A stretch of 64,000 nucleotides of DNA from NCBI RefSeq assembly GCF_020386635.1, contig NZ_CP081942.1, positions 558,001-622,000 on the forward strand, in the 5' to 3' direction. The stretch comes from Pseudomonas sp. MM211. Lineage in GTDB: Bacteria > Pseudomonadota > Gammaproteobacteria > Pseudomonadales > Pseudomonadaceae. Positions 33,865 through 43,554 of this stretch are shown here, piece after piece. A program made the translations under genes and the position numbers. The notes under the pieces were generated by a model. The model was not told the origin of the DNA, did not search any database, and saw only the letters and a program-made list of their open reading frames with translations. Numbering within the stretch: position 1 is the first letter of the stretch; every line of letters starts with the position of its first letter.

Positions 33865-34014
33865 GTAGTACTTCCGGCCCGGCGTCACGATAAATCACAT
33901 CGAAACAGTAACCGCTGGACTCACGAGCGGTATTCATTTCTGTGACAGTTCGGCCTCTAGCATCACGACACTCGCACTCCCACCGCAGCCATCTCGAGCA
34001 ACAAGGCTCTAACC

Positions 34015-34898
34015 TCAAGCTACCTGCTTGAAACAGTAGCGCCAGAGGCCCTTGAGCGTTTTGAGATTGCGCGAGCGCCATGGAATTTGAGCGAGCAATT
34101 CACCCGCCAGCGCCTTATCCTCGCTGGCTACTTTGGCAAACATCGCATTCAGGTAGCGCAAGCGAGTGGCTTGATAGCCTGGGTGATCGGCAAAACGCTG
34201 ATAGATCGCCAGCTCCGTTTCGATCATCAAGCGGCGGTTTTTGTAGGTATTGCTTCCATGCACGCGATACAAGGCAAGTGGCTCCTCAAGGATATCGATG
34301 AAATATCCAGCATGAGCGATACGCAGCTCTACGTAATAATCTTCGATGCGTATGGAGGGGTCGAAACCACCGACCTTCTCGAGCGCCTCACGACGAAATA
34401 GCAAAGTCGGAGCCGGCGACCAGGCTTGCGATCCATGAACAAATCATCGAAATCAAGCCGCCGAGCGGGGCGATGGCGCTGCTTCTTGTCAGGCAACGGC
34501 TTACCTTCGCCATCGATCAGCACGATGCCACCAGCACAGATGCCTGCTTCAGGATGCTGTTCCATGAATGAAATCTGCAACGACAGACGCTCGGGGAGCA
34601 TGACGTCATCCGAACCTAACGGAGCGATGTAGCTGCCCGCGCTACGAGTGATCATCTCGTTGAGCGTGGTGCAAAGTCCCTTGTTCGCCTGAACCAGGAA
34701 ATCGAACCCGAGTTCCTTCTGCAGCCGCCCTATTACCGCCACACTGTCGTCATGCGAGCCATCATCGACCACCAGAAGTTCGATGTTGGGGTAATCCTGC
34801 GCATAGACACTACGGATGCTCGCTTCGATGAAGTCAGCGTGGTTGTAGGACGAAATAAGTACTGAAACTAGCGGTAGCGTGTTTTGGCTGTGAGTCAT
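34015..34898 (-). pseudogene. GT2 glycosyltransferase (WapR/MigA-like), frameshifted
   Basis: Family 2 glycosyltransferase for the outer core. The start (PLVSVLISSYNHADFIEASIRSV), VVDDGSHDDSV and the LGSDDVMLPERL metal motif are clear. After DLFMDRK the frame becomes nonsense and stops at 34329. The neighbouring frame continues WSPAPTLLFRREALEKVGGFDP to FKQVA at 34015, parallel to the paralogue at 45.6-46.5 kb. One lost base near 34418-34424 (GGCC read as GCC) explains the break. The ATG overlaps the upstream GT4 stop by 4 bp. Rhamnosyltransferase activity is a guess from family resemblance. Confidence 0.75.
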
Positions 34899-36040
34899 AT
34901 TGACGTCCCTGTTACCGGCTGATCACCCTCAAGCATGGCGCGGTACTTGTCGCGAAAGTCCTGAATATCATGTTCACGCCGCAAATACTGATAGGCGTGT
35001 TCACCATGCTCGGTACGCACAGCATCACTGTCGGCAAGGCATGCACGCAGTTGCTCGGCCAATGCCGAGACGTCGCCGGGAGCAAACAAACGCCCTCCAG
35101 CCCCCTTCAATAACGGGCGCATCGCCGGAATATCCGAGCCGAGCACAGGTAGACGACCGCACATTCCTTCCAATAGCGCGAGCCCAAGCCCCTCCTGCAA
35201 TGAAGGCATAACAAAAACGTCGAACGCCTTCACATAACGCATGGCATCTGGCTGGGTACCGCACAGGTGCACACGCTCAGCCAACCCCAGCTCGTCGATC
35301 AATGCAGCAAGATTCTCAGCCTCTCGGCCACCACCAATAATGGCCAGCCTTGCGGCTGGATAATCGCGACTGAGCGTGGCGAACGCACGAATAAGGTAAG
35401 TATGCCCCTTTATCGGTACCAGACGGCCGATAGCCCCGATGATCAGCGCTGCCGACGATAATCCCAATGCCTTGCGCGCCTCGTCGCGCGATAGCTGCAA
35501 CGACTCAGCAAGATCAATATCCAGCGCATTGGTGATCGCGACCGTATTGGTCTTGGTAAAGCCACAGCGCAAGGAAATCAGATAATCGGCGACAGCCGGG
35601 GACACACCAATAAAGCGCCAACTCTCATCGATCAAGCGCTTGGCTTGCCAGCGCCTATAGAAACGATCGTACTCACCAAAGCCGTGAGAAACGCCGATGC
35701 AGCGTGGAATACGTAACGTTTTGTTGAGGTGCATGAACAGATTGACGGTCTTGAAGCGGTGCAACAACACCACATCGAAGCCCTCTTCTCGGCAGAACGC
35801 CAGAAGTCGCTTACGCACCTTGAGGCGCAGGCCACTCATGTCTTTCTCATTGAACTCGAAGAAGACCTGACGTCGACCGCAATGCTGAGTATCTTCTGTC
35901 GGCCGCCCCTCGAGATAAGCGTTGACCACGTCGAAACGCTCGGGTGGCAATCCTTGCAGAATCTGCTCACCCAAATCGGAATTGGTATCCGCAGCATTGT
36001 AGCGAGTCTGTAGTTGCAGGACTTTCAGAACCTTAGCCAT
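34895..36040 (-). CDS. GT4 glycosyltransferase, LPS core
   Basis: 381-residue GT-B enzyme: an N-terminal acceptor domain (VLKVLQLQTRYNAADT) and a C-terminal nucleotide-sugar domain (GAIGRLVPIKGHTYLIRAF; then MPSLQEGLGLALLEGM with the conserved EGxxxxxxE). The HGFGEYDRFYRRWQAKRL stretch resembles WapH-type core transferases. ATG at 36040 lies inside the end of the upstream GT2 gene (8-bp overlap); the open frame above is not used. Sugar donor unknown. Confidence 0.85.
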   Translation of the reverse strand: MAKVLKVLQLQTRYNAADTNSDLGEQILQGLPPERFDVVNAYLEGRPTEDTQHCGRRQVFFEFNEKDMSGLRLKVRKRLLAFCREEGFDVVLLHRFKTVNLFMHLNKTLRIPRCIGVSHGFGEYDRFYRRWQAKRLIDESWRFIGVSPAVADYLISLRCGFTKTNTVAITNALDIDLAESLQLSRDEARKALGLSSAALIIGAIGRLVPIKGHTYLIRAFATLSRDYPAARLAIIGGGREAENLAALIDELGLAERVHLCGTQPDAMRYVKAFDVFVMPSLQEGLGLALLEGMCGRLPVLGSDIPAMRPLLKGAGGRLFAPGDVSALAEQLRACLADSDAVRTEHGEHAYQYLRREHDIQDFRDKYRAMLEGDQPVTGTSI

Positions 36041-36944
36041 AAGGTCGGCCCATCCAGAGACGAAGCGCCTTCCGCGAGTAGGAAAGCTTGAGCAGCACCC
36101 GCCAATCACTCGTCACTGCCTGGCAGTAGAACTGCTTAGCTGTCCTAAAATCTCCGGCTAGATAGGCACTGCGAAACAATGACAGGCAACGCTGCTGATA
36201 AAATGGCGCGCGCAGCTCGTGCAGCGCCGCTGGCAGTCGACCAAAGACCTCATCGACCAGCCCGACGCCTCCTGCCAGACTTGAAACAAAGTCATGGCGG
36301 AGGCTGTCGCTGTGCTTGTGAATCATCGCCAATGGCTCTGGCAGAAGTGAAACGGGATAGGTCGCCAGTGTTTGCGCAAATACTGGGATATCTTCAGCGT
36401 TACGAAACCGCTCAGGATAATTCCCCACTTGAAAAATAGAGCGGTGCATGACACAGGCGCCATTGGAAATGCTCAGTGTCTTGTCCAGCAGGTAAGCACG
36501 AACGCGCAGTAGAGGCGTATCAGGAAGACGTTCGGGAGAATGCCGGCGGCGGCGATCTTCCTGATCAACCGACCAATGTCCACCGATGACCATGCGAGTT
36601 TGATCATTCAGGGCAAGGTGGGCTCGGATCAGCGACAGGCTATCCGGCGCCATCTCGTCGTCAGCATCCAGGAATATCAGCCAGTCGTGACGGGCCAGTT
36701 CTATCCCGAGATTGCGCACGGACGCCAATCCACCATTGCTCTTGCGTAGCGACCTGAACCGACCGGAAAACTCCGCCTTCAATGCCTCGACAACCTCAGG
36801 GGTGTTGTCCGTAGAGCCATCATCGATGATAAGTAGCTCATCATCGTCGCCCAGTTGAGGCATGACGGAGCGAACCGTCCTGGCCAGAGTAAAAGCGTAG
36901 TTATATGCAGGAATGACGATGGTGATCGCCGTAGAACCACTCAT
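36033..36944 (-). CDS. GT2 glycosyltransferase, LPS core
   Basis: 303-residue GT-A type transferase with TIVIPAYNYAFTLARTVRSV, LIIDDGSTDNTPEV, the SNGGLASVRNLGIELA loop and the DXD-like FLDADDEMAPDSL. The C-terminal half is helical and basic, fitting attachment to the inner membrane face. ATG overlaps the GT9 stop by 4 bp; its own end overlaps the next GT4 gene. Donor and acceptor cannot be assigned. Confidence 0.88.
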   Translation of the reverse strand: MSGSTAITIVIPAYNYAFTLARTVRSVMPQLGDDDELLIIDDGSTDNTPEVVEALKAEFSGRFRSLRKSNGGLASVRNLGIELARHDWLIFLDADDEMAPDSLSLIRAHLALNDQTRMVIGGHWSVDQEDRRRRHSPERLPDTPLLRVRAYLLDKTLSISNGACVMHRSIFQVGNYPERFRNAEDIPVFAQTLATYPVSLLPEPLAMIHKHSDSLRHDFVSSLAGGVGLVDEVFGRLPAALHELRAPFYQQRCLSLFRSAYLAGDFRTAKQFYCQAVTSDWRVLLKLSYSRKALRLWMGRPYG

Positions 36945-37996
36945 CGCTGCCCCACCTCAACCTGTTGACTCAATGCCTGAAAGCCGCGAGCGACCCGATT
37001 GACACTCATGAAAAAAGCCCAGTGATCCCTTAGAAAACTCAAAGAAAAGGCCGGGCGCACCACCCGACCGCTTCCCCAGCCCGGACGCCAGCAAAACCCA
37101 TCGCTGCGTTTGCGGTACAGCGTCAAAACGGGAATACCCAGTGCAGAAGCCAGATGCCCAACCCCAGAGTCATTGCCAATCACATAGCCGGATTCATAAA
37201 GGTGGCCTGCAAGAGCCTTGGCATCGGAGAATTCAGGCACTTCGAATTCAGGCTCGAATAGATGCAGATAATCGCCCCTTTCTTTGGGCGATAGGACGAA
37301 CTGCGGCTGATAGCCAGCGGCACGTAGTCGCCGGGCCAACGCCAGGTACTTCTCAGCGGGCCAGTTTTTCTTTGCGTTGTAAGACAATGGATGAAGCATC
37401 ACGCGCTGCGCGTGGCGACGGTGCCTGAGCGTCACAGGCACACGCATGCCGATATCGTCATGGGCATCGGCGAGCCCCAATCGAGAACGGCAAAAAGCCA
37501 CAGCCTGCTCGACCATGCTGGCACGGTCATCATGCAGGCAACGAAGCGGACCGGCGGCTGCGGTCAAAGGTGCCAGTAAAAGCGACTTTTCCGCGGGCAG
37601 CCGAGCCAATGCCTCAGTCGCGGGTTGCTCGATGAAACGAGAATCCACACGCAACGTACCGACGAATACATAGCGCCGAGCGAGCTCACTCGCAGCCTCG
37701 CCGTGGCGCGTCAGCATGCTGCCCAAATCGGAAATAACCAGATCGAAATCGTCCAGGACGGCGAAAGTTTCGTCAGGAGCGGGCAGGCAGCGCGCGTCGA
37801 AGAGCGGCAACCATTCATTAAGTGCGCCAAAGTGGTTGCTCAGCACCGTTACGTTAAAACCGGCCCTGGCGAGATTGGCAGCCAGAACCAGATAAATACA
37901 CCCGTCGCCTAGACCCATCGAGGGAACCAGAGCGAGCCTGCAGTCAGCCGGCGATGCGGCTAAGCGAGTACTGGCCCCTTGTATAACCTCAGCCAT
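36941..37996 (-). CDS. GT9 heptosyltransferase-like protein
   Basis: 351-residue relative of WaaC/WaaF, the third GT9 protein in the window. It has the N-terminal loop SMGLGDGCIYLVLAANLA and the C-terminal GNDSGVGHLASALGIPVLTLYRK. Sequence between these blocks is far from WaaC and WaaF, so a different heptose or other sugar acceptor is likely. ATG at 37996 with TAGGAG six bases upstream. First gene of a tightly coupled four-gene run GT9 - GT2 - GT4 - GT2. Confidence 0.85.
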   Translation of the reverse strand: MAEVIQGASTRLAASPADCRLALVPSMGLGDGCIYLVLAANLARAGFNVTVLSNHFGALNEWLPLFDARCLPAPDETFAVLDDFDLVISDLGSMLTRHGEAASELARRYVFVGTLRVDSRFIEQPATEALARLPAEKSLLLAPLTAAAGPLRCLHDDRASMVEQAVAFCRSRLGLADAHDDIGMRVPVTLRHRRHAQRVMLHPLSYNAKKNWPAEKYLALARRLRAAGYQPQFVLSPKERGDYLHLFEPEFEVPEFSDAKALAGHLYESGYVIGNDSGVGHLASALGIPVLTLYRKRSDGFCWRPGWGSGRVVRPAFSLSFLRDHWAFFMSVNRVARGFQALSQQVEVGQR

Positions 37997-38611
37997 CAGA
38001 ACTCCTAAATAACCCGAATATCTTCCATGATCGGGCTGCGCAAATACGCGCAGAAGAACATGCTCATGCCGGAGCTGAACGTTCTGGAACTGCGTGCAGT
38101 GGCGCTGCCATTTTCCCGCAAAGCATCCTGAAAGCCTCGGGACTTGAAAATTGCAATGTATTGCTCCCACTTGGCAAGGCGTGCGAGAGACCACCCTCAG
38201 TGATCTGTTGAACACTGGCGCCCCCAATCTGGTCAGATTGGAACAGGGAAACACGAAGCAATATCGACGCTCTGTTGTACGCAGAAATCACCATGCTCAT
38301 CAAAAGCGGCGGCAATGGTGAATAACTCATTGTGAATTCCGCGTGAAATTTGACAGAAAAAGGGCTAACGCCCCTGATGCCCCAGATTGCGTAATCGACA
38401 ACTGCCTGCGAGCTAAGCCCGGCGCAATGATATCAGTGCAACGCTTACGCATATCTTACGTGCATAGTCGCCATCAAAAAATGTAGTGCCCAAAGATGGA
38501 TGCCAAAAAAGGCGCCACCTCTCTGCACTCACTTCCAGCAAACTCAATACTCGACGGAGCATCATCCAGGAGGCGCCTGGACAATCAGCTGTTGTTACCG
38601 GCGTGCCGACT
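37997..38611. other. 615-bp non-coding stretch between msbA and the GT9 operon
   Basis: No supported gene. Reading frames here are short and lack Shine-Dalgarno sites. The segment is more AT-rich than the flanks and must contain the promoter of the GT9 operon. An 88-codon minus frame (38064-38330) contains MVISAYNRAS, which faintly recalls a GT2 start, so a decayed transferase fragment is possible. A minus-strand terminator candidate for msbA (GGCGCC pair then six T) lies at 38505-38578. Confidence 0.45.
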
Positions 38612-40438
38612 TCAGCCCGCTGGCTGTCCAAGAACCTCGGCATCACCCTTTTCGTCGTCATCAAGCCCCATTGCATGCAAGCGCGAATAGTAGCCATTGC
38701 TTGCCAGTAGTGACTCATGGGTTCCTCGCTCGACGATACGGCCCTGATCCATCACGAGAATCAGATCGGCTTTCTCGATAGTGGACAACCGATGCGCAAT
38801 CACCAGCGTCGTACGGCCCTCCATAACCTTGTCCAGAGCAGCCTGGATATAGCGTTCCGATTCCGTATCGAGGGCAGAAGTGGCTTCGTCCAGAATCAAC
38901 AGGGGGGCGCTTTTCAATAGCGCCCTCGCAATGGCAAGACGCTGCCGCTGGCCACCGGAAAGCATGACTCCGTTCTCCCCCACCCGGGTGTCGAAGCCCT
39001 GCGGAAGCAACTCGATGAACTCACTGGCATAAGCCGCCCGCGCAGCAGTCTCGACGTCCTCGCGAGGCAAACGCCGCAGGTCACCGTAGGCGATGTTGTT
39101 TAGTACGGTGTCGTTGAACAGCGAGACCTGCTGAGTGACCAGCGCGATATGCTTTCTCAGGTTTTCCACGCGATATTCTTCTACCGGCGTGCCATCGAGC
39201 AGAATCTGCCCTTGGCCGTGCTGGTAAAAACGCGGGATCAGATTGGCCAATGTCGACTTGCCACTCCCCGAGCGGCCGACCAAAGCGACCATCTGGCCTG
39301 GCTCGACAGTGAAACTGATGTCCTGTAATACGGCCTTTTCGGTGCCTGGATATGTGAAGCTGAGCTGACGAACCTCAAGCGCTCCGGTTACCTGCTCCTT
39401 CTCCACGGTACCTTGATCCGGCTCTGGTTGTTCATCCAGTTGCTCGAAGATGCTTTCAGCACCAGCCAGACCTTTCTGAATCGTCGAGCTGACCTCAGAC
39501 AGCTGACGAATCGGTTTGGGCAGTAGCCCCGCCGCGGTAATGTAGGCCACCAGGTCGCCGACGCTGGCGTCACCCCGCAGGAACAGCACCAGAAACATCA
39601 GAAACGCCATCGCTGCATAGTTCACGAGCTGCAGGCTGGGCGTATAAATCGCACTGGTGCGGGTCATTCGCAATTGTTTGCGGGTGCTGTCCTCGCTCGC
39701 CTCATGAAAGCGTTCGCGCTCATAGCGCTCGCCACCAAAGCTGCGCACCACGCGATAATTCTGGATCGTCTCGGACGATACGTGCGTCAGCTCGCCCATG
39801 GCGCTCTGAATCTTTCGGCTCTGGCTGCGAAATTTCTTGCTGGCGCTTTTCACCATCAGGGCAATGAGCGGAAGAATGGCCACCATGACCATGGTCAGCT
39901 TCCAGTTCATCCACAGCAGGTAACCAAACAGGAATACTACCGTGAGACCTTCACGCACCATGACCTTGAGCGCGTCAGTGGCAGCTCCTGTCACCGAGCC
40001 AACGTTGTAGGTGATACGGGATATCAGATAGCCCGTGGAGTGGTTGTCGAAATAGCGATTGGGCAGGGTCAACAGGTTATTGAACAGCGCGATGCGTAGA
40101 TCCTGAACCAGGCCGAGGGAAACCCGAGCCAGGTAATAACCCCCGAGAAAAGAGCCAAGGCCCTGCCAGATGGTGATCAGCAGCAACGCCAGCGGTACGC
40201 CGTACAGCAATTGCATGCTACCCAGCAGTGGCAGCTCGACCGCCCCGGCCTCAGGCGCGGCGAGCCCATCGACGAAGTACTTGAGCAGGCCTGCCAGCAT
40301 TGGCTGAGTTGAGGCAAAGATGATGTAGCCGACCATACTGATCCCGAACATCAACCAGTAACGCTTCATGTAGCTCAACAGCCGCATGTACAGCTTGAAG
40401 CTGGAGATGGACGACGGGTTAGCGCTTGGATCAGGCAT
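38612..40438 (-). CDS. msbA: Lipid A-core flippase MsbA (ABC exporter)
   Basis: Flips lipid A-core across the inner membrane. 608-residue half-transporter: six-helix membrane domain (about 15-325) and ATPase domain with Walker A GRSGSGKST, Q-loop, signature LSGGQRQRLAIARAL, Walker B LLILDEATSALD and the H-loop AHRLST. ATG at 40438 gives the usual Pseudomonas length; the frame above it is not coding. Unlike P. aeruginosa, where it adjoins hldE, it lies about 9 kb away here. Confidence 0.96.
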   Translation of the reverse strand: MPDPSANPSSISSFKLYMRLLSYMKRYWLMFGISMVGYIIFASTQPMLAGLLKYFVDGLAAPEAGAVELPLLGSMQLLYGVPLALLLITIWQGLGSFLGGYYLARVSLGLVQDLRIALFNNLLTLPNRYFDNHSTGYLISRITYNVGSVTGAATDALKVMVREGLTVVFLFGYLLWMNWKLTMVMVAILPLIALMVKSASKKFRSQSRKIQSAMGELTHVSSETIQNYRVVRSFGGERYERERFHEASEDSTRKQLRMTRTSAIYTPSLQLVNYAAMAFLMFLVLFLRGDASVGDLVAYITAAGLLPKPIRQLSEVSSTIQKGLAGAESIFEQLDEQPEPDQGTVEKEQVTGALEVRQLSFTYPGTEKAVLQDISFTVEPGQMVALVGRSGSGKSTLANLIPRFYQHGQGQILLDGTPVEEYRVENLRKHIALVTQQVSLFNDTVLNNIAYGDLRRLPREDVETAARAAYASEFIELLPQGFDTRVGENGVMLSGGQRQRLAIARALLKSAPLLILDEATSALDTESERYIQAALDKVMEGRTTLVIAHRLSTIEKADLILVMDQGRIVERGTHESLLASNGYYSRLHAMGLDDDEKGDAEVLGQPAG

Positions 40439-40579
40439 GAGATGCTGGCTCTGGGGCGAAGCGCAGGATTGTACCATCAGGGAACCTGCAACCAAATCGA
40501 CATGGAAGCAGGTGGGCTAAGTTGTCCAGCGCCAGCATTGATGTCCCGCCTCTGGAGAGCAGATCGACGATCCACTGAC

Positions 40580-41323
40580 TCAGTGGACAGGCGGAGCGAT
40601 GCGTAATTCCTGAGGTGGGCGCCAACGTGTCGGCTTTCGGACAAAGGCCATACCACGCAGTTCAAGCAGCGAAGCCTGCACATCGAACACCGGCGCACCG
40701 GCTCCAATACTGTAGGCGCCAGCGACCTCGGACAGACTCGACTCATCCAGCCCGAGATCAGCCAACCGGTGCATGATCTTTTTGAAATCCTCTACAGCGC
40801 CATACGGAGTAAAATCTCCGGCCCGCTCGAAATCCAGTAGATGAGCATGCTCTGAAACTAGAAAGTTGTATGGATTGCAGTCACCGTGAACGATGCCATG
40901 AGCATGCAGTTGCCCTAACAACGCCAAGGACTGACGTGCGCCTACCAACAATTCATCTCCGCTGAGGGTGGCAAGAGGCACACCCGGCAGAAAGCCGGTC
41001 AGCAGCAAGCTTTCGTGAAACCCCGGGCGACGAGACTCTGCATACATGAGCGGCTTCGGTGCGGGAAAATCCAGAACCTGCAGCCTAGAAAGCAGCATGG
41101 CCTCGCTTCGTAGTGGAGAACGATAGCCCCTGCGCAGAATCCGCTTCCACCAAGGCTTCATAGAACGCCTGTAGCGTTTGACGAAGACCGAATCATTCTC
41201 ACGATATATTTTCGCCACCGCCCGACCAGGCGCAAACTCGATCAGCCCCTCGAAAAGCGTGAATAATGCGTTGATTTGTTTGCGCTCAAGACTGCCCTTC
41301 TGAAAAACTATTACCTTCCCCAC
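40580..41323 (-). CDS. LPS core kinase (RfaY/WaaY-like)
   Basis: 247-residue kinase-fold protein. ATP-site lysine probably K49 (SVFVKRYRR); the catalytic loop VHGDCNPYNFL gives D148 and N153, and metal-binding D164 is in LLDFERAGD, so it should be active. It probably phosphorylates a core sugar. GTG start at 41323 with a strong AAGGAG. It is upstream of msbA on the same strand and divergent from the next transferase gene. Confidence 0.82.
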   Translation of the reverse strand: MGKVIVFQKGSLERKQINALFTLFEGLIEFAPGRAVAKIYRENDSVFVKRYRRSMKPWWKRILRRGYRSPLRSEAMLLSRLQVLDFPAPKPLMYAESRRPGFHESLLLTGFLPGVPLATLSGDELLVGARQSLALLGQLHAHGIVHGDCNPYNFLVSEHAHLLDFERAGDFTPYGAVEDFKKIMHRLADLGLDESSLSEVAGAYSIGAGAPVFDVQASLLELRGMAFVRKPTRWRPPQELRIAPPVH

Positions 41324-41428
41324 GCAGCATCTCCTTGCAAAGCATCCTTATCTCGCAAGAAAGAACACGTCCTGCTTTTCGCTTCAGTTTTTTCGATTAC
41401 AGCGCACCGCTGCCCCACAGGTCGAATC

Positions 41429-42685
41429 ATGTACAGCCTCTACGCTAAAACGAAAGAAAATCTCAAGCTCGCCACTTATGCAGGACGCAGTATATGCAAC
41501 CCTGCCTCAGCGGTACTGGCCCACTTGTTCTTCGACAATCGACCTTCCCTGAAAAAAATACGCAGGGCCATCAAGTTGATCCGTTTGACGCCGCGCTATA
41601 GCCGTCGCGGCGAACTGGTGGGAGATACCTACATCTGGCACTGCGACCGGGAAGACCAGACGCGCCTGGCCCTGGATATAGGCGGCAAGCTGGCATCCGG
41701 CAGGAAGCTCAGCACCAGCTACGTACCAGCCATCAAGGAAGATGCCTACAAATCTCTCGACTGGTCGGCCATGTATGCGGCGTTGAAGATAGTCCTCACC
41801 TGCAAACAGCCCCTCGTGGAACGGCTCTATATATTCAGCGCGGCCTGTTACACCATCAAGCACATGAAAGCCATCGATAAACATGGAATCACGGAGCGGA
41901 TAACCTCGCTGATAAGCTACAACAGCGCGAATATACCCGAGTGCTTTCTTGTCAGCGCCTGTCGACAGCGCGATATCAGGACCTATTCGCTACAACATGG
42001 CCTCTATCACCGCTACCGTAACGAATGTCCCATCGACATCATCAACTATGAAAATGTCACCGCGCAGACGCTACTGGTCTGGAGTGAGTTCTGCCGAGCA
42101 GAAATAGATGCATTTCATCGTGATCATGACCAAGTAGCCGATTTCGACATGCAGGTTGCTGGCTACATCAACCCTCCGCAACGGCAACCAATGACAGACG
42201 AGCCTTCTGCTGCGACTGGCCCCCATGTCCTTTGCCTACTGCCAGGGAAACGCTATGTAGCGGACTGCGTGAAACTTCTCAATGAACTGGCCCGGCTACC
42301 AGAGGGCTACCACCTGACCATCCGCTTGCACCCACTGCTTGCAGGCAATGCCGCACTCATCGCAGCACTGCCTGCACGCGCGACGCTCGACGACAGTGCG
42401 ACTCTGACAGACACGCTATGCGGACAGCGTTATGACCTGGCCGTAGGCTTCAACACCACCAGCCTGTTCGAAGTGACGCTGTTCGATGTTCCGTGCGCTC
42501 TGTACCGCGCACCCAGCCTGAATCTTGATGCTCAGGATCTGCCCACGTTCTCAAGTGCTGAGGAGATAGTCGACCTGCTTAGATCGCCGGTTGATGTCCG
42601 CAAGCTTGCCGACTACATCCTCGGCGCTTCGCTCTTTCGCTACGGCGAAATTACCCATCAAAGCTCTAACGCAGCAGAAACTTGA
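41429..42685 (+). CDS. Predicted GT-B-type surface carbohydrate transferase
   Basis: 418-residue protein not firmly recognised. Features recall capsule or CDP-glycerol-phosphotransferase-like GT-B enzymes: TYSLQHGLYHRY near the middle, LTIRLHPLL, and GFNTTSLFEVTLFDVPCALYRAP in the nucleotide-binding half. No membrane segment. ATG at 41429 (MYSLYAKTKENL); the open frame before it is unlikely to be used. It is the only + strand gene between msbA and glnE, with codon use that looks less GC-biased at the start, suggesting recent acquisition. Its end overlaps the convergent GT2 gene by 20 bp. Confidence 0.65.
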   Translation: MYSLYAKTKENLKLATYAGRSICNPASAVLAHLFFDNRPSLKKIRRAIKLIRLTPRYSRRGELVGDTYIWHCDREDQTRLALDIGGKLASGRKLSTSYVPAIKEDAYKSLDWSAMYAALKIVLTCKQPLVERLYIFSAACYTIKHMKAIDKHGITERITSLISYNSANIPECFLVSACRQRDIRTYSLQHGLYHRYRNECPIDIINYENVTAQTLLVWSEFCRAEIDAFHRDHDQVADFDMQVAGYINPPQRQPMTDEPSAATGPHVLCLLPGKRYVADCVKLLNELARLPEGYHLTIRLHPLLAGNAALIAALPARATLDDSATLTDTLCGQRYDLAVGFNTTSLFEVTLFDVPCALYRAPSLNLDAQDLPTFSSAEEIVDLLRSPVDVRKLADYILGASLFRYGEITHQSSNAAET

Positions 42686-43526
42686 ACGCCAAACGCCAGA
42701 GCGATGGATATCGCCGAATCCTCGCGCCTCCGAGCCATCGCAGGCGAATCGATAACGGCATCTGAGCACGCCTCAACAAACGTAGCCAATAGCGCACCGC
42801 CAACGCTTCTTTGCGGCGGATTTGCACGTTGCTCATCTCAGAGACATTGTGCAACGGCATCGGGAAGGGCGGATCCGCTGCATAAGCGAGCGCGTGAAGC
42901 GCCCAGGCCTCACGAAAGCTGCCCAGGGAAAAGTGCAGCAGGTCGATGTCGAAAGCCACGGCAACCTTGCCGACTTGGGCAACGCGCAGACTGAAGTCGA
43001 CATCGTAAAAATGAAAGCCTCTCAAACGCTCGTCGAAACGAACACTCGCCCAGACCGAGCGCCTGACGAACATCCAGACACCATCCAGCGCCACGACAGG
43101 AACGCAGCTCGCGGCAGCATGAGCATCCGGCTTGGCGAAGGCAAGTGTCGCGACGTCACGCGAAGCACCGTGGTGCACATTGATGCACAGATCCTCTTCG
43201 TCCCCGCTGTTCCAGCCGGACGGGACTCTTGCCTTATAACGACTTCCCGCAAGGCCGATCATTGCCAGCTCGGCGTCGGCCGCGAAATGAGAGAGGGCAC
43301 GCTGCCCCCATCCATCGCGAAGAAATTCGACGTCTTCGTGAACGAAGCAAATGAACTCATGGCTGGCTCGGGACGCGCCTTCGTTGTAGACCTCGCATAG
43401 CCCGCGACCCTCGACGCTATTGTCCACCGCGATAAGTTCGTACTCGACCCCAATGGTCGATGCAATGTTGCGGGAAACTGCCTGCAGACGGGCCGCCTGG
43501 GCGCTGCAGATGACGACGGAGATCAA
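42666..43526 (-). CDS. GT2 glycosyltransferase (GT2_5-like)
   Basis: 286-residue transferase starting ISVVICSAQAARL, with IAVDNSVEGRGLCEVYNEGA, the FICFVHEDVEFL metal-type motif and LDGVWMFVRRSVW later, a pattern of the glycosyltransferase 2_5 group. TTG start at 43526 with GGAG seven bases upstream. Together with the two genes upstream it forms a minus-strand run. The C terminus is very Arg/Leu-rich, fitting membrane association. Confidence 0.8.
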   Translation of the reverse strand: MISVVICSAQAARLQAVSRNIASTIGVEYELIAVDNSVEGRGLCEVYNEGASRASHEFICFVHEDVEFLRDGWGQRALSHFAADAELAMIGLAGSRYKARVPSGWNSGDEEDLCINVHHGASRDVATLAFAKPDAHAAASCVPVVALDGVWMFVRRSVWASVRFDERLRGFHFYDVDFSLRVAQVGKVAVAFDIDLLHFSLGSFREAWALHALAYAADPPFPMPLHNVSEMSNVQIRRKEALAVRYWLRLLRRAQMPLSIRLRWLGGARIRRYPSLWRLAFKFLLR

Positions 43527-43554
43527 ATGATGCTCCGCATGAGAGGAAAGCCTG

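Noticed and set aside
33833..34081. 82-codon minus frame between the waaL-linked kinase and the GT2 gene
   Set aside because: Reads somewhat protein-like (MNTARESSGYCFDVIYRD) but overlaps both neighbours and has no start signal; could be a remnant.
38505..38578. GGCGCC pair with six T as msbA terminator
   Set aside because: Loop of about 60 nt and only a 6-bp stem; kept only as a note, not a separate feature.
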